From the NCBI GenBank assembly GCA_948146395.1, contig OX411543.1:26800026-26864025 (forward strand): a DNA stretch of 64,000 nucleotides. The letters are read 5' to 3'. Positions 1 through 11,386 of the stretch are shown piece by piece. How positions within the stretch are numbered: position 1 is the stretch's first letter; each line of letters starts with the position of its first letter. This DNA is from Fragum whitleyi. Lineage: Eukaryota > Mollusca > Bivalvia > Cardiida > Cardiidae. The position numbers were made by a program, and so were the translations under genes. Below the pieces are notes generated by a model. It saw nothing but the letters and a program-made list of their open reading frames with translations. It was not told the DNA's origin and made no database searches.

Positions 1-310
1 TTCAAACATTATAGGATTCAGTAGGAATAATGCAACAATCTATATTAGTTATCAAAATGACATGTCATAATTATCATTAAATGTTTTATTAAGCGTACAT
101 TCACATAAGCGACCGCTTTTTTGGTGGTCTTTTAACATCTGTTCTACTATCTTTCTTCCCCTCCGTATCGAATAAAATAAAAAAAAGCAATCACATGCTC
201 AAATGAAACTTCGAAAACTTTATGCTTAACCAGCCACTGCAAATTTAGGGTCCGTGGCTTATCCAAGAAAATAAGATAACATAACAAGAAATTGAGTAAC
301 CAGAAGAACT
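1..310. other. No gene seen; contains a MITE-end-like 21-mer
   Basis: AT-rich sequence with no recognisable coding homology. The stretch at about 103-123 (GCGACCGCTTTTTTGGTGGTC) recurs as an exact reverse complement at about 33.22 kb, so it is probably the end of a repeat whose other end is not identifiable here. Confidence 0.5.
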
Positions 311-597
311 TTTGTTTGTTTGTTTGAATGGGTTTTACGTCGCTTTCAACAATTTCACACTTATATCGCGGTGGCCGGAGCACCTAGAAATGGATCCCTG
401 GCACTTCTTTCACCTGTACTACCATTACACCCTTTCCTAGCCTCCGACTGCTATCTCACATAGGTTTACGATTATCTACCCATTGGTGAAAGACAAACGT
501 CGGAAAGGATATTTGCCGCCACCGGGGATCGAACCCACGACTTCCAGATTGGAAGTCCTATGCCTAACCAAACCATGGAAAGGAACCTAATCGATCA
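311..597 (-). mobile_element. tRNA-derived SINE, copy 1
   Basis: Reads on the minus strand. The right end holds a tRNA-like head with a B box (GGGTTCGATCCC on the minus strand, about 530-541) and an A-box-like segment (TGGTTTGGTTAGG) near 575. The body contains a conserved stretch (TTTCCTAGCCTCC, CATAGGTTTACGATTATC) also found at 11.0, 41.5 and 49.9 kb. The left end is a (TTTG)n tract, i.e. a CAAA-type 3' tail. Internal Pol III promoter boxes, a shared body and a simple-repeat tail make SINE a firm call. The tRNA source and family name are not assigned. Confidence 0.82.
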
Positions 598-990
598 TAA
601 TTATGATCAGGATTTCTACTCTATAATACATATGTTAATGCAGAAAGCGTAGCAATATCCTCTTCCCATAATCAAATGCTCCAGTTTGTACCATTCTATT
701 AAATACATGCAAATGGAATGATAGTTTTCTACCTTACCTTATGATGAGGGATAAATTAGAAAAATAGTTTTAGAAGAAATTCATTATTTGTCAAAATATA
801 GAATCGGGAGATTGAAAATATAGCTGAGTTGCCATCCCTCTTTGTTATCAGACGCTATAGTAAATCCATCCCCGTTAATCCGATTAGTGGATGATATATG
901 CATCCTTATTATGGAATTGAAGGACAGTTGGGTCGCTCGGTGAACATATCGATCTATTGATAAAATAAGGTCATTTCCATTCATTTATGT
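598..990. other. No gene or repeat recognised
   Basis: AT-rich sequence. The only open frame is a 66-codon minus-strand frame with no recognisable motif, and no splice or promoter context was seen. Confidence 0.5.
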
Positions 991-1125
991 AAATGAGACC
1001 AGTCGGACGAAAAGAGACCATCTGGAAAGTGAAAAAGTGTCATCCCTAGTCAGACTGCACAGGCTGTGCAGGCTGACTAGAGTCTACGCTTTTTGCATCT
1101 ATAGTTTAAAAAGGTCTTTTTAAGT
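991..1125. mobile_element. Truncated GTGACC/GGGACC MITE
   Basis: Begins GAGACCAGTCGGACGAAAAG, matching the terminal GTGACC.GTCACACGAAAAGGGACC of the copies at 18.6, 26.2 and 34.3 kb. It carries the family's central hairpin (CTAGTCAGACTGC...GGCTGACTAG, about 1047-1081). The far terminal repeat is missing, so this is a partial copy. Confidence 0.65.
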
Positions 1126-1141
1126 ATGACTGGACGTAATC

Positions 1142-1312
1142 TACAGTTAAGATTATTATGAAATTGACAAAATGTATGATTTTGGAGTGAATTTGGATTG
1201 AGATTGAATGTTTAGGATGAGTAATTGTTGAATGAAATTAAATGCAGGTAATATGATAGCGCTAATTTCGTTTAAGATTAATGCAATTAGCGATTTTTTA
1301 TAACCCCCTTTC
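1142..1312. mobile_element. CAGTTAA-end MITE, left half
   Basis: Starts TACAGTTAAGATTATTATG and continues with the family's ATGATTTTGGA and GAATGAAATTAAATG segments. It ends in the decayed internal palindrome around AGCGCTAATTTCG...AATTAGCG. The other half is absent. Confidence 0.62.
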
Positions 1313-1882
1313 ATGAATTATACATATAATTTGTAAAAAAAACATTTCTATGTCTCCACGAACCAATCAGATACTTTCAGACGCAAGTTGGAAGGGTTTT
1401 GTTCAAAATATATCAATGTTTTCAAATTAGACCCCAACTAATTCACCTTAGCGCAGGTTGACAAAGGACCAAACGTTAACATACAAAGGTTAAATGTTGT
1501 AAAATGTTTACCTTGTAAAATGTTCTCAATTTCTATACACCAATAACTTACGTTTATAATATATTACAACATGTGTAATGTCATTTAAATAATCCAAATG
1601 TTAATACATGATATGCATACATATCACATGGTTACCATTATGAATGAAAAATAGTCGCTCATGCGGTTGAATCTAAAACCCATCCCTTTTCAACTTTAGA
1701 GGGCGACGTACATTTCCGATTACTTTGGGTGTCTAAAGTCGTCGAAAAAGAATTACAAATCCAATTATTTTTTACAATTATTATTGTTTATCATCAGTAT
1801 TATTATTCAATCATTTATTTTTTCTTATTCACATTATTATCATTTTAATTATAAGTATATATCTACAACGCAGTGCCTTCTT
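1313..1882. other. No gene recognised
   Basis: AT-rich unique-looking sequence with runs of ATT/TTA near 1770-1860. No coding or RNA signal seen. Confidence 0.5.
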
Positions 1883-2476
1883 GACTTTAAAATGGGTTGT
1901 TCCCACTTCGTCTAATCCCATTTGGTCTAAAAGTAAAATTCCCATTTCGTCTAAAACCTTTATTTTAATAAATTCCCATTTGGTCTAAAAGTTCATTGAC
2001 TCATTTGTATTAAAAAAATATGCTTTATCTACTGTTTATTTTATATTTTCTTATAAAATAATAATAAATTAGTTGACCTTCATGTTTTAATGCATAGCAA
2101 AAAGGTTTTGAATATTACTTTTAACTTATTTCGTGATAAACTTTTATCAGAACATGTAAAATATTTGTTGAAAGTAACATATACTTTAAATCCTAAAGAG
2201 GGTATTATTCGAAATTTCAAATTGATTTTATCTATTTATCAGAAAATTACTTTGTATGTGTGGGGGGGAGGGGGGAGGCCGTATATGACACCTTTGTGAC
2301 ATTAACACCTCTATGACATTCATAACATGTCAAAAGCCATTTTGTAGACGAAATGGGAAATTGATACAATAAGGTGTCAAAAGGTTTTAGACCAAATGGG
2401 AATTTTTGGTCTAAACCAATAATTTTATAGTGTAGACGAAATGGGATTAGACGAAGTGGGAATAAACCTTTAAAAT
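1883..2476. mobile_element. Foldback element with CCCATTTCGTCTAA phrase arrays
   Basis: Both ends are made of a short phrase of about 15 bp (CCCACTTCGTCTAAT, CCCATTTGGTCTAAA, CCCATTTCGTCTAAA) repeated in direct order on the left (about 1900-1992) and inverted on the right (about 2345-2462, as TAGACGAAATGGGA). The outermost sequence is also inverted (ACTTTAAAATGGGTTGTTCCC versus its complement at 2460-2476). About 350 bp of AT-rich interior has no convincing coding capacity. The architecture resembles FB-type foldback elements; the superfamily is not assignable from this copy. Confidence 0.72.
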
Positions 2477-2497
2477 TACATAATCTTTTTTGACCGT

Positions 2498-2625
2498 AGA
2501 TTTTTTTTTGTGTGTGTGTTATTTTTTTATTATTTTTTTACTTTGTTGTTGTTGGTGGTGGTGTGAACGTTGTTGTTTTTTTGCTTTTTGAAATGTTGTT
2601 GTTGTTGTTTTTTTACATTACCATA
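2498..2625. repeat. T/G-rich low-complexity tract
   Basis: Poly-T runs, a short GTGTGT stretch, and GTT/GGT and TTG trinucleotide repeats. Confidence 0.8.
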
Positions 2626-3005
2626 GACGTTTAAGAAGTCTCTTATTTTTGCATTATAATGTTCACCATTTTTGTGCTAAGGGTCGTACCCTTTTTTTGT
2701 TTAATGTATCTTTTATCGTTTCAGTAGAGTGCTTTTCTTAATTATATTTAACCCCTTACACTTAGGCGCCATAACTTGTAATGATAATAGTTTTCCCACG
2801 TTACGCTATGACCATCTGTAGTAAATGTCACGAAGAATTCATTCACAAAACCATCGAAATAGTGTTAAATTAATTGAATATAAACACCGAGGTGAAATTC
2901 GCAATGTATCATATTTACACCTTTACACCTAAAATTAGCTACAGATACAAGGGATATTTTTGGATTTGTGAGTTTAATATTTCGATAATAAATTTATTAA
3001 TTCCT
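2626..3005. other. No gene recognised
   Basis: Unique-looking AT-rich DNA without coding, tRNA or repeat signals I could identify. Confidence 0.5.
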
Positions 3006-3098
3006 ACGTTGCGGGTACTCATTTGAATCGTCTAGCCGAGACGATACAAATGAGTACACACAACATAATGTTTCGTTGCGAAATAAAGAGTTTAGATT
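3006..3098. mobile_element. GTACTCATTTGAATCG foldback, copy 1
   Basis: Hairpin GGTACTCATTTGAATCGTCT / AGACGATACAAATGAGTAC followed by CACAACATAATGTTTCGTTG and AAATAAAGAGTTTAGA. The same hairpin and right flank occur at 25.1 and 45.2 kb, and a fragment at 42.35 kb. A short non-autonomous inverted-repeat element. Confidence 0.68.
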
Positions 3099-3401
3099 AA
3101 ACGTGTAACCCTTTTTTATCTGTTCCTTTGCAAAGAAATAATCTTTCAAATTTTCAAGATATTGGAACTTTTCTGTAAAAGCTTAGAAGAGGTATTATAA
3201 GAGATATTCGTCTGTATCAGGCAGGAATAAATAACGACAGAAAGTTTTCTTTGAAACTTTTCAGCGTCAAACTGAGATACATCTAAAATGTAGCAGTAAA
3301 TGTGTAAATTAAAAAAAAAACAACTGTAAGTTTACGTTTATATATAATGAAAGAAATGAATAGTTTAAAGCAACGAGTCAGTACAAAGTATCTAACCGAA
3401 A

Positions 3402-3710
3402 ACAGTTATTTACATCGCGAAATTTGACATTCATCTCAATAAAAATAGTCTTAATCGCTCACTTAGCGCTCTATTCAATCATTCAAAACACTCACTCAAA
3501 CCACACAAAAACGCTCCAAAATGACTAAAAAAGATAAAATCATCAGTAAAGTTTGAAATGAATATAACCAGCAAAAGATCGCGATTTCACTGACATAATT
3601 ACAATTGTAAGCGTCTAATTAGTTCTTGAAGAAAAACTAGCTATTTAGCGAACTTGTTTGCACATTTTATGAAAGGAGTGTAATAGATATTGCTAATTTC
3701 TGTAATTCTG
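3402..3710. mobile_element. CAGTTAA-end MITE, truncated copy
   Basis: Begins ACAGTTATTTACATCGCG, then TGACATTCATCTCAAT, CGCTCACTTAGCGCTC and AACACTCACTCAAACC, as in the full copies at 28.45 and 34.88 kb. It breaks off within the internal palindrome region near TTGCTAATTTCTG. The second terminal repeat is missing. Confidence 0.7.
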
Positions 3711-6700
3711 CATGTCATCGAACTGAATATTTGAGAAATTGAGCTCAAATAGATTTACTTTCCACACGTTACATGTGGAGGAAAACATTCTTAGGGATGA
3801 CATGTGCCCTCACATATCAACCAACAGTGTAATTACATAAGAAAGAACATCGACGGCGCTGCGAGACAACTTATTTATTGTATAAGGTGTTTTTGTACAT
3901 GATTCTTTCCCTGAAGATAAATTTTTGGTGGACGTTTTTACATCTACCAGTGTTAGTGCGGGAGAAAAATCCGGTCAGATGTTAATAGCTTTTCAAAAAA
4001 AAAAAAAAAAAATAGTTTCAACTTTGGTTCAATTTTCTTTCCTTCGAGACTTGTTTCTGACAGTCAACTGTGCAATTTGAAAATGGCATTATACAAAAGC
4101 TCTACACAATTTGTAGATTATTCAAATACTCCTTTTAAATGCGAAATCAGCTGCCAGTCCTAAACGGCGCGTTTTAAATTTTCGTGCAAGAATGTATTAA
4201 ACGGCAAGGCGGTGTATGCCTATTGGGGTTTCCAGTGGTGTAAGGGGGACAAAAACAAAGTAGCGCAACGTGAAGCCCACTGTCTGAGAGGGACATTTGT
4301 TTGGTACTATATACCGTTAGTTCTTTCACCGTCTATAGATTTATACCCAGAGGTATGTTCTTTAGAGAAGACGAAAAATCCCGAAAAATAAGATTTATTT
4401 TAACACAATAAGGAAAGGTTTTTTTATTTTTCGAGTGTTTTGTTTTCTCATTGAGCATTTATAACATATTTAACCAATCGTCATGGAAAATATGAGAAGA
4501 ATCAGCACAAGCAAAACGCTTTCTCGCAAATTATTTCTTATGCAAGAGGCTACATTTAGATAAAGGTCAATTTCGCGATGTAACTAACTGTTCCTGCTAG
4601 CATACGTAATTTAGCTGTATGTCATGCGTTTCATTTCCGCTTCAAAATTATTACATTGTATGTACACATGTAATCTTTATCAATAATTCGGATAAAGGAC
4701 AATGCTAGATGCACAATTACGCTCGTGTTTGTTCAAATTATTTAAGTTGTTCTAAAGAGCGATATCAACATATTTCATTTCGTATACATTACAGTAGTGG
4801 GGTCGGACCAAAAGATCTGGCAACATAGAATTGCAGAATACACAACACTTATATACATGTAAAATGGCATAACTGTATGTCGGTGTTTTTCTAAATCTAT
4901 TAGAAGTCAAAGGGATAATAAAAGGTTTTATAGTTAGTGGATATTGCTACTGTTATTTATAATTTACGAGTCAGCTTTACAGGCAGATTTCTTTTAATTC
5001 TTAGTGCCTTAACAAATTTATACAGACTTTCGTGTCCTTTGATATAAGAACCACGCATTCTAATACAAAAGTAAAGGGATTAAGATGATCAAGTGAGTTT
5101 TAAAAAAGTTGTATTCTTGCATGACAGAAAATCTGAAAAAAATGCATATTATGGAAACAAACTATTTCAAAAGAGATTTAAGTTTCCATTAGGTGTATCT
5201 GCACTTGTTTCGATGTGTTTTTTCTACGTCTGCATTCAGTGAGAAGTCGTGGTCGTAAACTTCGTCCTTCTAAATATGTTTAGGTGTAATAACCTTTATA
5301 TGTTTCAAATTAAATTGGTTCGCTGGTGAACACAAAAATAACTTTGTTTAGAACTTTAACTTGAAGCAAACTAACAGCATCCAGGATGAAAATCAGGTTC
5401 TTTAGTCCCCAAGCCCTTAGTTATCCCCCTCCCCCCACTCCGACATATGTAATGCTCATCTCACATTCAATATAAGCGAAAATGTTACACGGAAAATTCT
5501 GTTTGGTTTATGTTTTGATACTTCTGGTAACAGAATGCACATAAACTTCAATAAGTACATTACATACATGTATGTCTGTTGTAATAAGAACAGTTGCATT
5601 GAAAGAAGGGCAAACATCGTATTCATCGTCAAATGGCTTCATCCTGAAAATGCCTACACGAGAAGGGTTCTGAATGTTCTTTAGTCTTCTCAGAAATTTA
5701 GTGTTATACAGGTAATAAATTTGTTGGAGCTGTTTTATTGTTTGTCGCTGCAGTTCACTTGCACCCACGTTTTATTAAATCATACAGAATTTAAACGGTT
5801 GAAATAAAACAAATAAATAACATCTTATCCAAACTGTATACAATGTATAGACGGTTTTGACCATTAAGAAAAGGAGTATCTTAAACTTTGTTGTCAAAAA
5901 GTTACCATTGGGATAAAAGGAAAGTTAACGTTCTTTAATATAAATGAATTGAATATTGGAGGACAGGTAATTTACGTGGCGTAATGGGATGCCTGCCTCT
6001 TTGTCCAAACAGCATCTTTTATGTTTAACATTCAAATCGGTGCACAATACTGTAAATTACTAAATATCGAGAAAAATGAACACAACGATGACCTTCGCAA
6101 GGCCACGGTCCCGAGGCTGGAAATAAAAGTTTCGTTTATTGTAAATTACGTGTAAATAGTATCAGGTTAGACTGACTCCCTTCCCATTGATCTGAAGTAT
6201 TTCAAAATAAGCAATTCAACTAGGGAAAGTATATTTTCTTATCTGCTTATATTCCTTTGATTGGTTAATCTGTGGTCAGATTCTTTGGATATGAGAGGTG
6301 AAAGGAAAGGCTGTTATTGGAAAACATTAGTTGAGGATCTTACTGACTTTTAACAAAAGAAAAATGAATGCCAGGTTAAACATCAGGTGTCCATTTTTCA
6401 GAAACCCTAATGCGAACGTTGAAGCAAATTGAAATTTTATCAAGAGCTCTAGAACAATTTTCAATTTAGATTATTTCAGACATTTACATTACATAAGAAT
6501 ACGTTGGATGAAAATGACATGAAGTGACCTAGACGTCGAGATTCTGCGGCCATAAATCACCGAATAAGATTTCTTTGCTATAAATACATCAGTATTACAT
6601 AAAGTTTGTATAATGAGTTGTATACAATCCAAATACCCTTGACTGGTAAACTCATCTTGGGATAGATGAATACCACAACAGACACAGGGCGTATGGGAAA

Positions 6701-6910
6701 TATGTCATTACAAAAAGTGAAGAATGTTGAATGTCTAGATTGAAATTAATTTTTCGAAGACTAGCGAAATAGCATTTTAGTCCTTTGAATTTCCAGAGAA
6801 AAAAAGTGACTGAACAATCAAATTTTCCGCTAGATTGTGACCAGATTTAACATGACGCTAACGATGCATAGACGATGTTTTTGTAAAAGGACAATTTGAA
6901 CATATCAATT
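3711..6910. other. 3.2 kb without recognised gene
   Basis: AT-rich DNA with an 18 bp poly-A run at about 3995-4012. The most protein-like frame is a minus-strand one at 5508-5768 (86 codons), but it has no recognisable domain and no clear splice context, so it is not called a gene. No inverted-repeat element was spotted. Confidence 0.45.
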
Positions 6911-7226
6911 TTTATCCTATAACTCTACAAATATCTGTGTGATAACATCCTGTATGATATTTTTTATGATATCACATAGTTAATTTGGAACAATGAAATA
7001 ATGCGGTTATTTTTAGAAATTTGCATTTCTGCTAGAAACATCGACGAAAAGAAGGCAAAAAGGTTATAAGATAAATATAATACGTACTTAGTGTATCTTA
7101 TGAAGAAAAATATCTAACTCGGTTGTGAGAATTGGTAATTGTCTCGGCAGAGCCTCGGCAATTATCAATTCTCCCTTCCTCGTTAGATATTTTTTCATAT
7201 AGTACACTAAGTACGTATTATATATG
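6911..7226. mobile_element. TCTAACTCGG-hairpin MITE, copy 1
   Basis: One of three copies of about 300-320 bp (also 30.4 and 42.8 kb). Shared order: ATAACTCTACAAATATC, a short palindrome (TATGATATTTTTTATGATATCA), TAATGCGGTTATTTTTAGAAA, then a hairpin with arms AAATATCTAACTCGGTTG and CCTCGTTAGATATTTTTT around a GAGAATTGGTAATTGTCTCGG/CCTCGGCAATTATCAATTCTC stem (about 7108-7192), then CTAAGTACGTATTATATATG. No coding capacity. Confidence 0.72.
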
Positions 7227-7240
7227 TTTTACTTTGGGGG

Positions 7241-7248
7241 TGACGTCA
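7241..7248. promoter_or_regulatory. Palindromic CRE-like TGACGTCA
   Basis: Perfect TGACGTCA just beyond the TCTAACTCGG-hairpin element. TGACGTCA is the known CREB/ATF recognition octamer; function here is not shown. Confidence 0.3.
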
Positions 7249-7290
7249 CTTTTAACATTGCTGCAGTCACATCGCGACGGCTTATACATA

Positions 7291-7560
7291 TACAGTTTAT
7301 TACATAGTGAAATTGACACTAATCTTGATCGAAATCATTAAAAATCACTCACTCAGCGCCCCAATCATTCATTCCAAACACTCACTCAAAAACGCTCCTA
7401 AATCGCGCTGAAACGCTTCGGAATAGTCCAAAATGATCAACATTTAAATCAAATAGATCGAATAATTGCATGATATAATTGGTAGGAATTGTATTTTTTA
7501 GCGTCTGACTTGTTAGAGAAAAACAAATGTTTTTGGCTAGAATGTGTTTTGATTTGCATT
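7291..7560. mobile_element. CAGTTAA-end MITE, truncated copy
   Basis: Starts TACAGTTTATTACATAGTG and continues AAATTGACACTAATC, TCACTCACTCAGCGCC, AACACTCACTCAAAAACGC and TTAGCGTCTGACTTG. The internal GGGAGGTAAT palindrome and the second terminus are missing. Confidence 0.7.
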
Positions 7561-7702
7561 TCGTTTGCGATAGTAATACAGTTGTTACCAAAAATAGTAA
7601 TATATCTATTTGAAATAAACCTATATTATGAAGTTAAGGATGTGTATAACGATAAATAGAAAAGGGACCACTGACGCTTTCAAAATAATATGAAACGGAA
7701 CC

Positions 7703-8149
7703 TTAAAGTCCCCGTCTGTGTTCGTGAACATTTTCGAAACGCAAGACAATGATCTTAAACGACTATGTACACATAAAATAGACTTTTATTCTCAAGCATA
7801 AGCTTAAATGTGTCATTCCAATGTTCGGTAATGCAAATGATTATGAAGCGACTATCTAAATATAGGCCTAACTTGATGAATATTTATGACCCGCAACATT
7901 TCGGACTCCAATTTGAATAGAGCGAATTACCGCTCCTGTGCGTGGGCGTATTTCACGTGACCAAAATCTCATTTACACATACATTGTATTACTTTATACG
8001 GCAGATTATGCGTTTCCCGAAAAAGCCGCCGTTTGTTGACTGATATTTTTATGTAATTCGTCTTTCATTTAACTAAATCAAGAATCATAATTCAAAGAAC
8101 GTTCATGAAATAGCGATTTTCTTACTCTTACGCAGACGGGGGGCTTTAA
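7703..8149. mobile_element. TTAA-flanked MITE, 447 bp
   Basis: TTAA at 7703-7706 is followed by AGTCCCCGTCTGTGT. The other end is CGCAGACGGGGGGCT followed by TTAA (8146-8149). The inverted termini (AGYCCCC.GTCTGYGT) between duplicated TTAA fit an element that inserts at TTAA, as piggyBac-type transposases do. There is no coding frame of note, so it is non-autonomous. Superfamily assignment rests on the target site only. Confidence 0.6.
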
Positions 8150-8391
8150 ACTTAAAAAAACCCCGATGTCACCTTTCTTAATCACTTGAAAAAAAATGGA
8201 TTTACATGATGGATTAACTACTTTCAAGTTTTTAAGGGAACATACGAGAAACAATCAGTAAACTTTCAACCAGGCATATTTTCAGATGAACAAAATTTCA
8301 CATTTTGCAGAAAAAAAAAACTTACGCTTCAATTTGCACACTCAAGAAGGAAATTTGACTCCTATATATTCAAGTATCTTGAGTTGTGCAT

Positions 8392-8548
8392 ATAGAGGAT
8401 ATCAAATGAGTGGTCATTGAATACCGAATTTATAAAACGAGTCATCTGTAAACAGATAAAAACGAGACTGCACCGAGTTTTTATCTGTTTTAGATGACGA
8501 GTTTAATAAATTCGGTATTTATTGACCACAAATTTGATATTCTATTTA
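8392..8548. mobile_element. 157 bp foldback upstream of paired TGACGTCA
   Basis: Near-perfect palindrome: ATCAAATGAGTGGTCATTGA, ATACCGAATTTATAAAACGA, CATCTG..AACAGATAAAAA, then the inverted copy ending GTATTTATTGACCACAAATT, TGATATTC. Loop about 14 bp (CGAGACTGCACCGA). Two TGACGTCA octamers lie about 100 bp beyond it, the layout also seen at 32.7 and 41.9 kb. Confidence 0.68.
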
Positions 8549-8650
8549 TAATATGACCCTAATATTTGTGATAAAGCGAGGAAACAAAGACATGTATCGA
8601 TTCAAGTTATTCCGCGAAATATATTTAATCATATAATGCCGTTTGCGAAG

Positions 8651-8678
8651 TGACGTCAGCAAGTCCATTATGACGTCA
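8651..8678. promoter_or_regulatory. Paired CRE-like TGACGTCA sites
   Basis: Two perfect octamers at 8651-8658 and 8671-8678. Similar pairs sit next to foldback elements at 32.9, 34.1 and 42.2 kb. They match the CREB/ATF site; regulatory activity is an inference. Confidence 0.4.
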
Positions 8679-8799
8679 TTTTTACAACGAAAATATAACG
8701 TTGGTGGCAATTCTTGTCTCGTTTGCATAGTTATTCTTCTAGTAAAAAAACATGCGAATAATAAAAAAAAATCAACGGGGTTATTTCACTCCCGTGACG

Positions 8800-10130
8800 T
8801 AGGTCATATTATAATGTGTTTTTTTTATGGGTACGCCGTAGAAATAAGTATCACGCGTCGAACAAAATCTAGATTAGTTGCTATATTTTACCAAAACGCC
8901 TGGTAAATATGTTTGTCACGGAAAGATCAGCGAGAAGCAAAGAGCGAGGCTTTTTCAATGTGGTTTGAAAGTTTTGTTCTAGAAAAGAAATTTGGTGAAG
9001 TTTCGTCGAAAAACCACCATACCATTTTGTAACCAGAGAATGTACCCACCTTCCACGAAAATTTCCACGACTTTAAATCCAATTTAAGCACTAGAAAATT
9101 GGGCAATAATGGTTGAATTCACATAGGCCCCTACAAAAGAATCAAAATAATCCGAAACAAGTCACAAAAATCACTAATGATTACGTGCCTCCACTGACAA
9201 GTGAGGGTAAAACTAGAATTCCGTTCCGTCCTATAAAGTTCCTGCGACTAATTTCCATACATTGGGTTAGCTTGTACGTGTCTAGAAAATACGGGACTCC
9301 AGTTAACGCTAATGACAAGAAAAGTTTATTTTTCCTCCCTCTCAAATACTCATTCACGCTTCATAGTTTGCTTTTTAATTGGTTTGAATCATGACAAAAG
9401 GTGACTAAAACTTCAAATTGAGAAAATCTGTAGCAATGCTTGGTTTCGATTATACCTATTTTGCTCCACAATATCATTTCTATGTTTATTGAGAATCTCA
9501 TTAGATATAAGCATGCAGCGTTGTTCAATGCGAACTATTATTCGTAAATCAAAATGTATAAACAAATTGAGGGTTTGGCATGATTGCTTCTAGTTATTGA
9601 TGAATATAAAATTTGAAAAAAATGTACATAACGCTTTAGATTCAAGCGTTGTCGGTGCTTTTAGCTGTTAGCTTGAAAGCAGCAAGTCGGGTATCGTGAC
9701 AGATTTTTTACTGTTTAACGTACCTTCGTACTTTTCTCTGTTAAAAAAATCTTTTTCTGTGAAGCTATAGAGCATTTAAACTCACTTTCATCATATTTTT
9801 CTTTCAATTGAGACCGATTCTCCTTTGATATTAAGTTATGTTATACATTATTTCTATTATATTTCTGAGATTATCAAACTGAGAATTTTCTTAAATTAAT
9901 AACTATGATATATGTGTGAACAAATAAGATTATATTGATGTTGTTCTTTATAAAAACATTTTTAATATAATCTTTTATATTAATACATTTTTACAGTTTT
10001 ACAACAGAATCATAGCTCTAAAATGATACTCAAGTTAAGATTTGAGAAATTGCTTATTTGAGCATGACAAAAGTTTTATAATCTCGGACCTTGAATCTTT
10101 TAATTGTTAATCTTTTGTGTTTATGTGGTG
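8800..10130. other. No gene recognised
   Basis: AT-rich sequence. A 93-codon plus-strand frame near 9113-9394 has no recognisable domain and low-complexity composition. No RNA gene or repeat structure identified. Confidence 0.45.
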
Positions 10131-10132
10131 TG

Positions 10133-10205
10133 TATGTTGTTGTTTGTTTGTTTGTTTGTTTGTTTGTTTGTTTTTTTTTTTTTTTTTTGTTGTTGTTGTT
10201 GTTGT
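10133..10205. repeat. (GTTT)n, poly-T and (GTT)n microsatellite
   Basis: Compound simple repeat: eight or so TTTG/GTTT units, an 18-base T run, then GTT repeats. Confidence 0.9.
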
Positions 10206-10496
10206 TTCAAAAAGGGGGGCATACCCATTTCAATATACAAGTACTTGATAAGAAATTGCTGAGAAATTAATCTTTCGTGCCCCGGTTGCTTGCTATTTAA
10301 TAATTGACTAAGCACTGTTCTGTGTATCCGAGCTGACAAATAGTGCAATTAAATCCAATGATATGTTTTTAAGTTCATTCACACAGTTCCCTTTGAATCG
10401 TCATGCTGTTTTATTGACCTTTGTTGATTCTACCCTGTGCATGTAAAAGGGGGTTATAAACCATTTAAAGGCAGTTCTCCCCCAATGAAAAAAATG

Positions 10497-10960
10497 AAAT
10501 CGGCCAACATTCGCAACTCCACTCGGCCAATCTCACGATCAACCTCGGATGTACATGTACGGACTTTTCTTAAAAATTAAGGGAAAACCTTGGAAAAACT
10601 TGATGACGTCAGTTAAAATGTTAGCCCTCGAAACTTTGAGTGAAAACGTTCGACGTCGCCAACGCTACTCGTTTGAATTCACTGACGTGAAACCATCGTA
10701 TCCTTATATAAATAACTTTAGATTTTTAAATAACGGCTAAAAATCTTAATTTTTGAGAATGATTGTCATTCTCAAAAATTAAGATTTTCAGCCGTTATTT
10801 ACTGTAAAAAATAATCAATCTGAAGTTAGCGCCGGTTCGCTAATTTTTCTTACACTGTTTCCGCCTTACAAAATGTACAATTTCGTTACATACCCATCCG
10901 CCTTACATACATCCGAGGTATGTTGTAGTTTACGGAAATGGCCGAGAGATGTTCCGAATG
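10497..10960. mobile_element. Foldback element with perfect central hairpin
   Basis: Degenerate terminal inverted repeats of about 55 bp share CTCGGCCA and CCTCGGATGTA near both ends (about 10521-10553 and 10908-10947). A near-perfect central hairpin lies at 10727-10801 with 35 bp arms (AACGGCTAAAAATCTTAATT and its complement). TGACGTCA occurs at 10604-10611 and TGACGTGA near 10682. The plus-strand frame inside is a by-product and has no known domain. Confidence 0.65.
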
Positions 10961-10974
10961 ATCCGCCCAGTGTC

Positions 10975-11273
10975 GGATTTGATTTGAATTTGATTTGAAT
11001 TGGTGTTTTACGTCACTTTCAACAACCTCTCAGTTATATCGCGACGACAAGAGCACCTAACGATGGATTCCTGGTTATCTCACACCAGTACTACCATCAC
11101 ATCCCTTTCCTAGCCTCCAGTTGCTATTCCACATAGGTTTACGATTATCTACCAAGTGGTGGAAGACAAATGTCGGAAAGGATGAGTGCCGCGGCCGGGG
11201 ATCGAACCCGTGCGAATATAGACCCCTGGATTAGAAGTCCGGCGCGCAACCAACTGCGCTATTGCCGCGGCTA
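10975..11273 (-). mobile_element. tRNA-derived SINE, copy 2
   Basis: Minus-strand SINE with the same body as copies 1, 3 and 4. The tRNA-like head is at the right end: B box GGGTTCGATCCC on the minus strand near 11197-11210, and an A-box-like GCGCAGTTGGTTGCGCG near 11243. The left end carries (GATTTGAATTT) imperfect repeats as tail. Confidence 0.82.
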
Positions 11274-11386
11274 AAAAAAACTGTGGCAGAGGTGGGATAG
11301 ACATTGTTATATTTCGGTTCAAACAAACACTTCCTGGTTTTACTTCGCTGTCTTAGCAGTACCGAAATACCGTAAGTGCCTATACA

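Noticed and set aside
311..597. tRNA gene on the minus strand
   Set aside because: A and B boxes are present, but the sequence is fused to a SINE body repeated elsewhere and stems are mispaired.
3006..3098. CRISPR-like repeats or Rho-independent terminators at palindromes
   Set aside because: The many hairpins are interspersed inverted-repeat elements in eukaryotic-looking DNA; there is no regular repeat-spacer array and no bacterial gene context.
5508..5768. 86-codon minus-strand frame that looks protein-like
   Set aside because: Balanced composition but no known motif, no clear splice sites, no second exon found. Too weak to call a gene.
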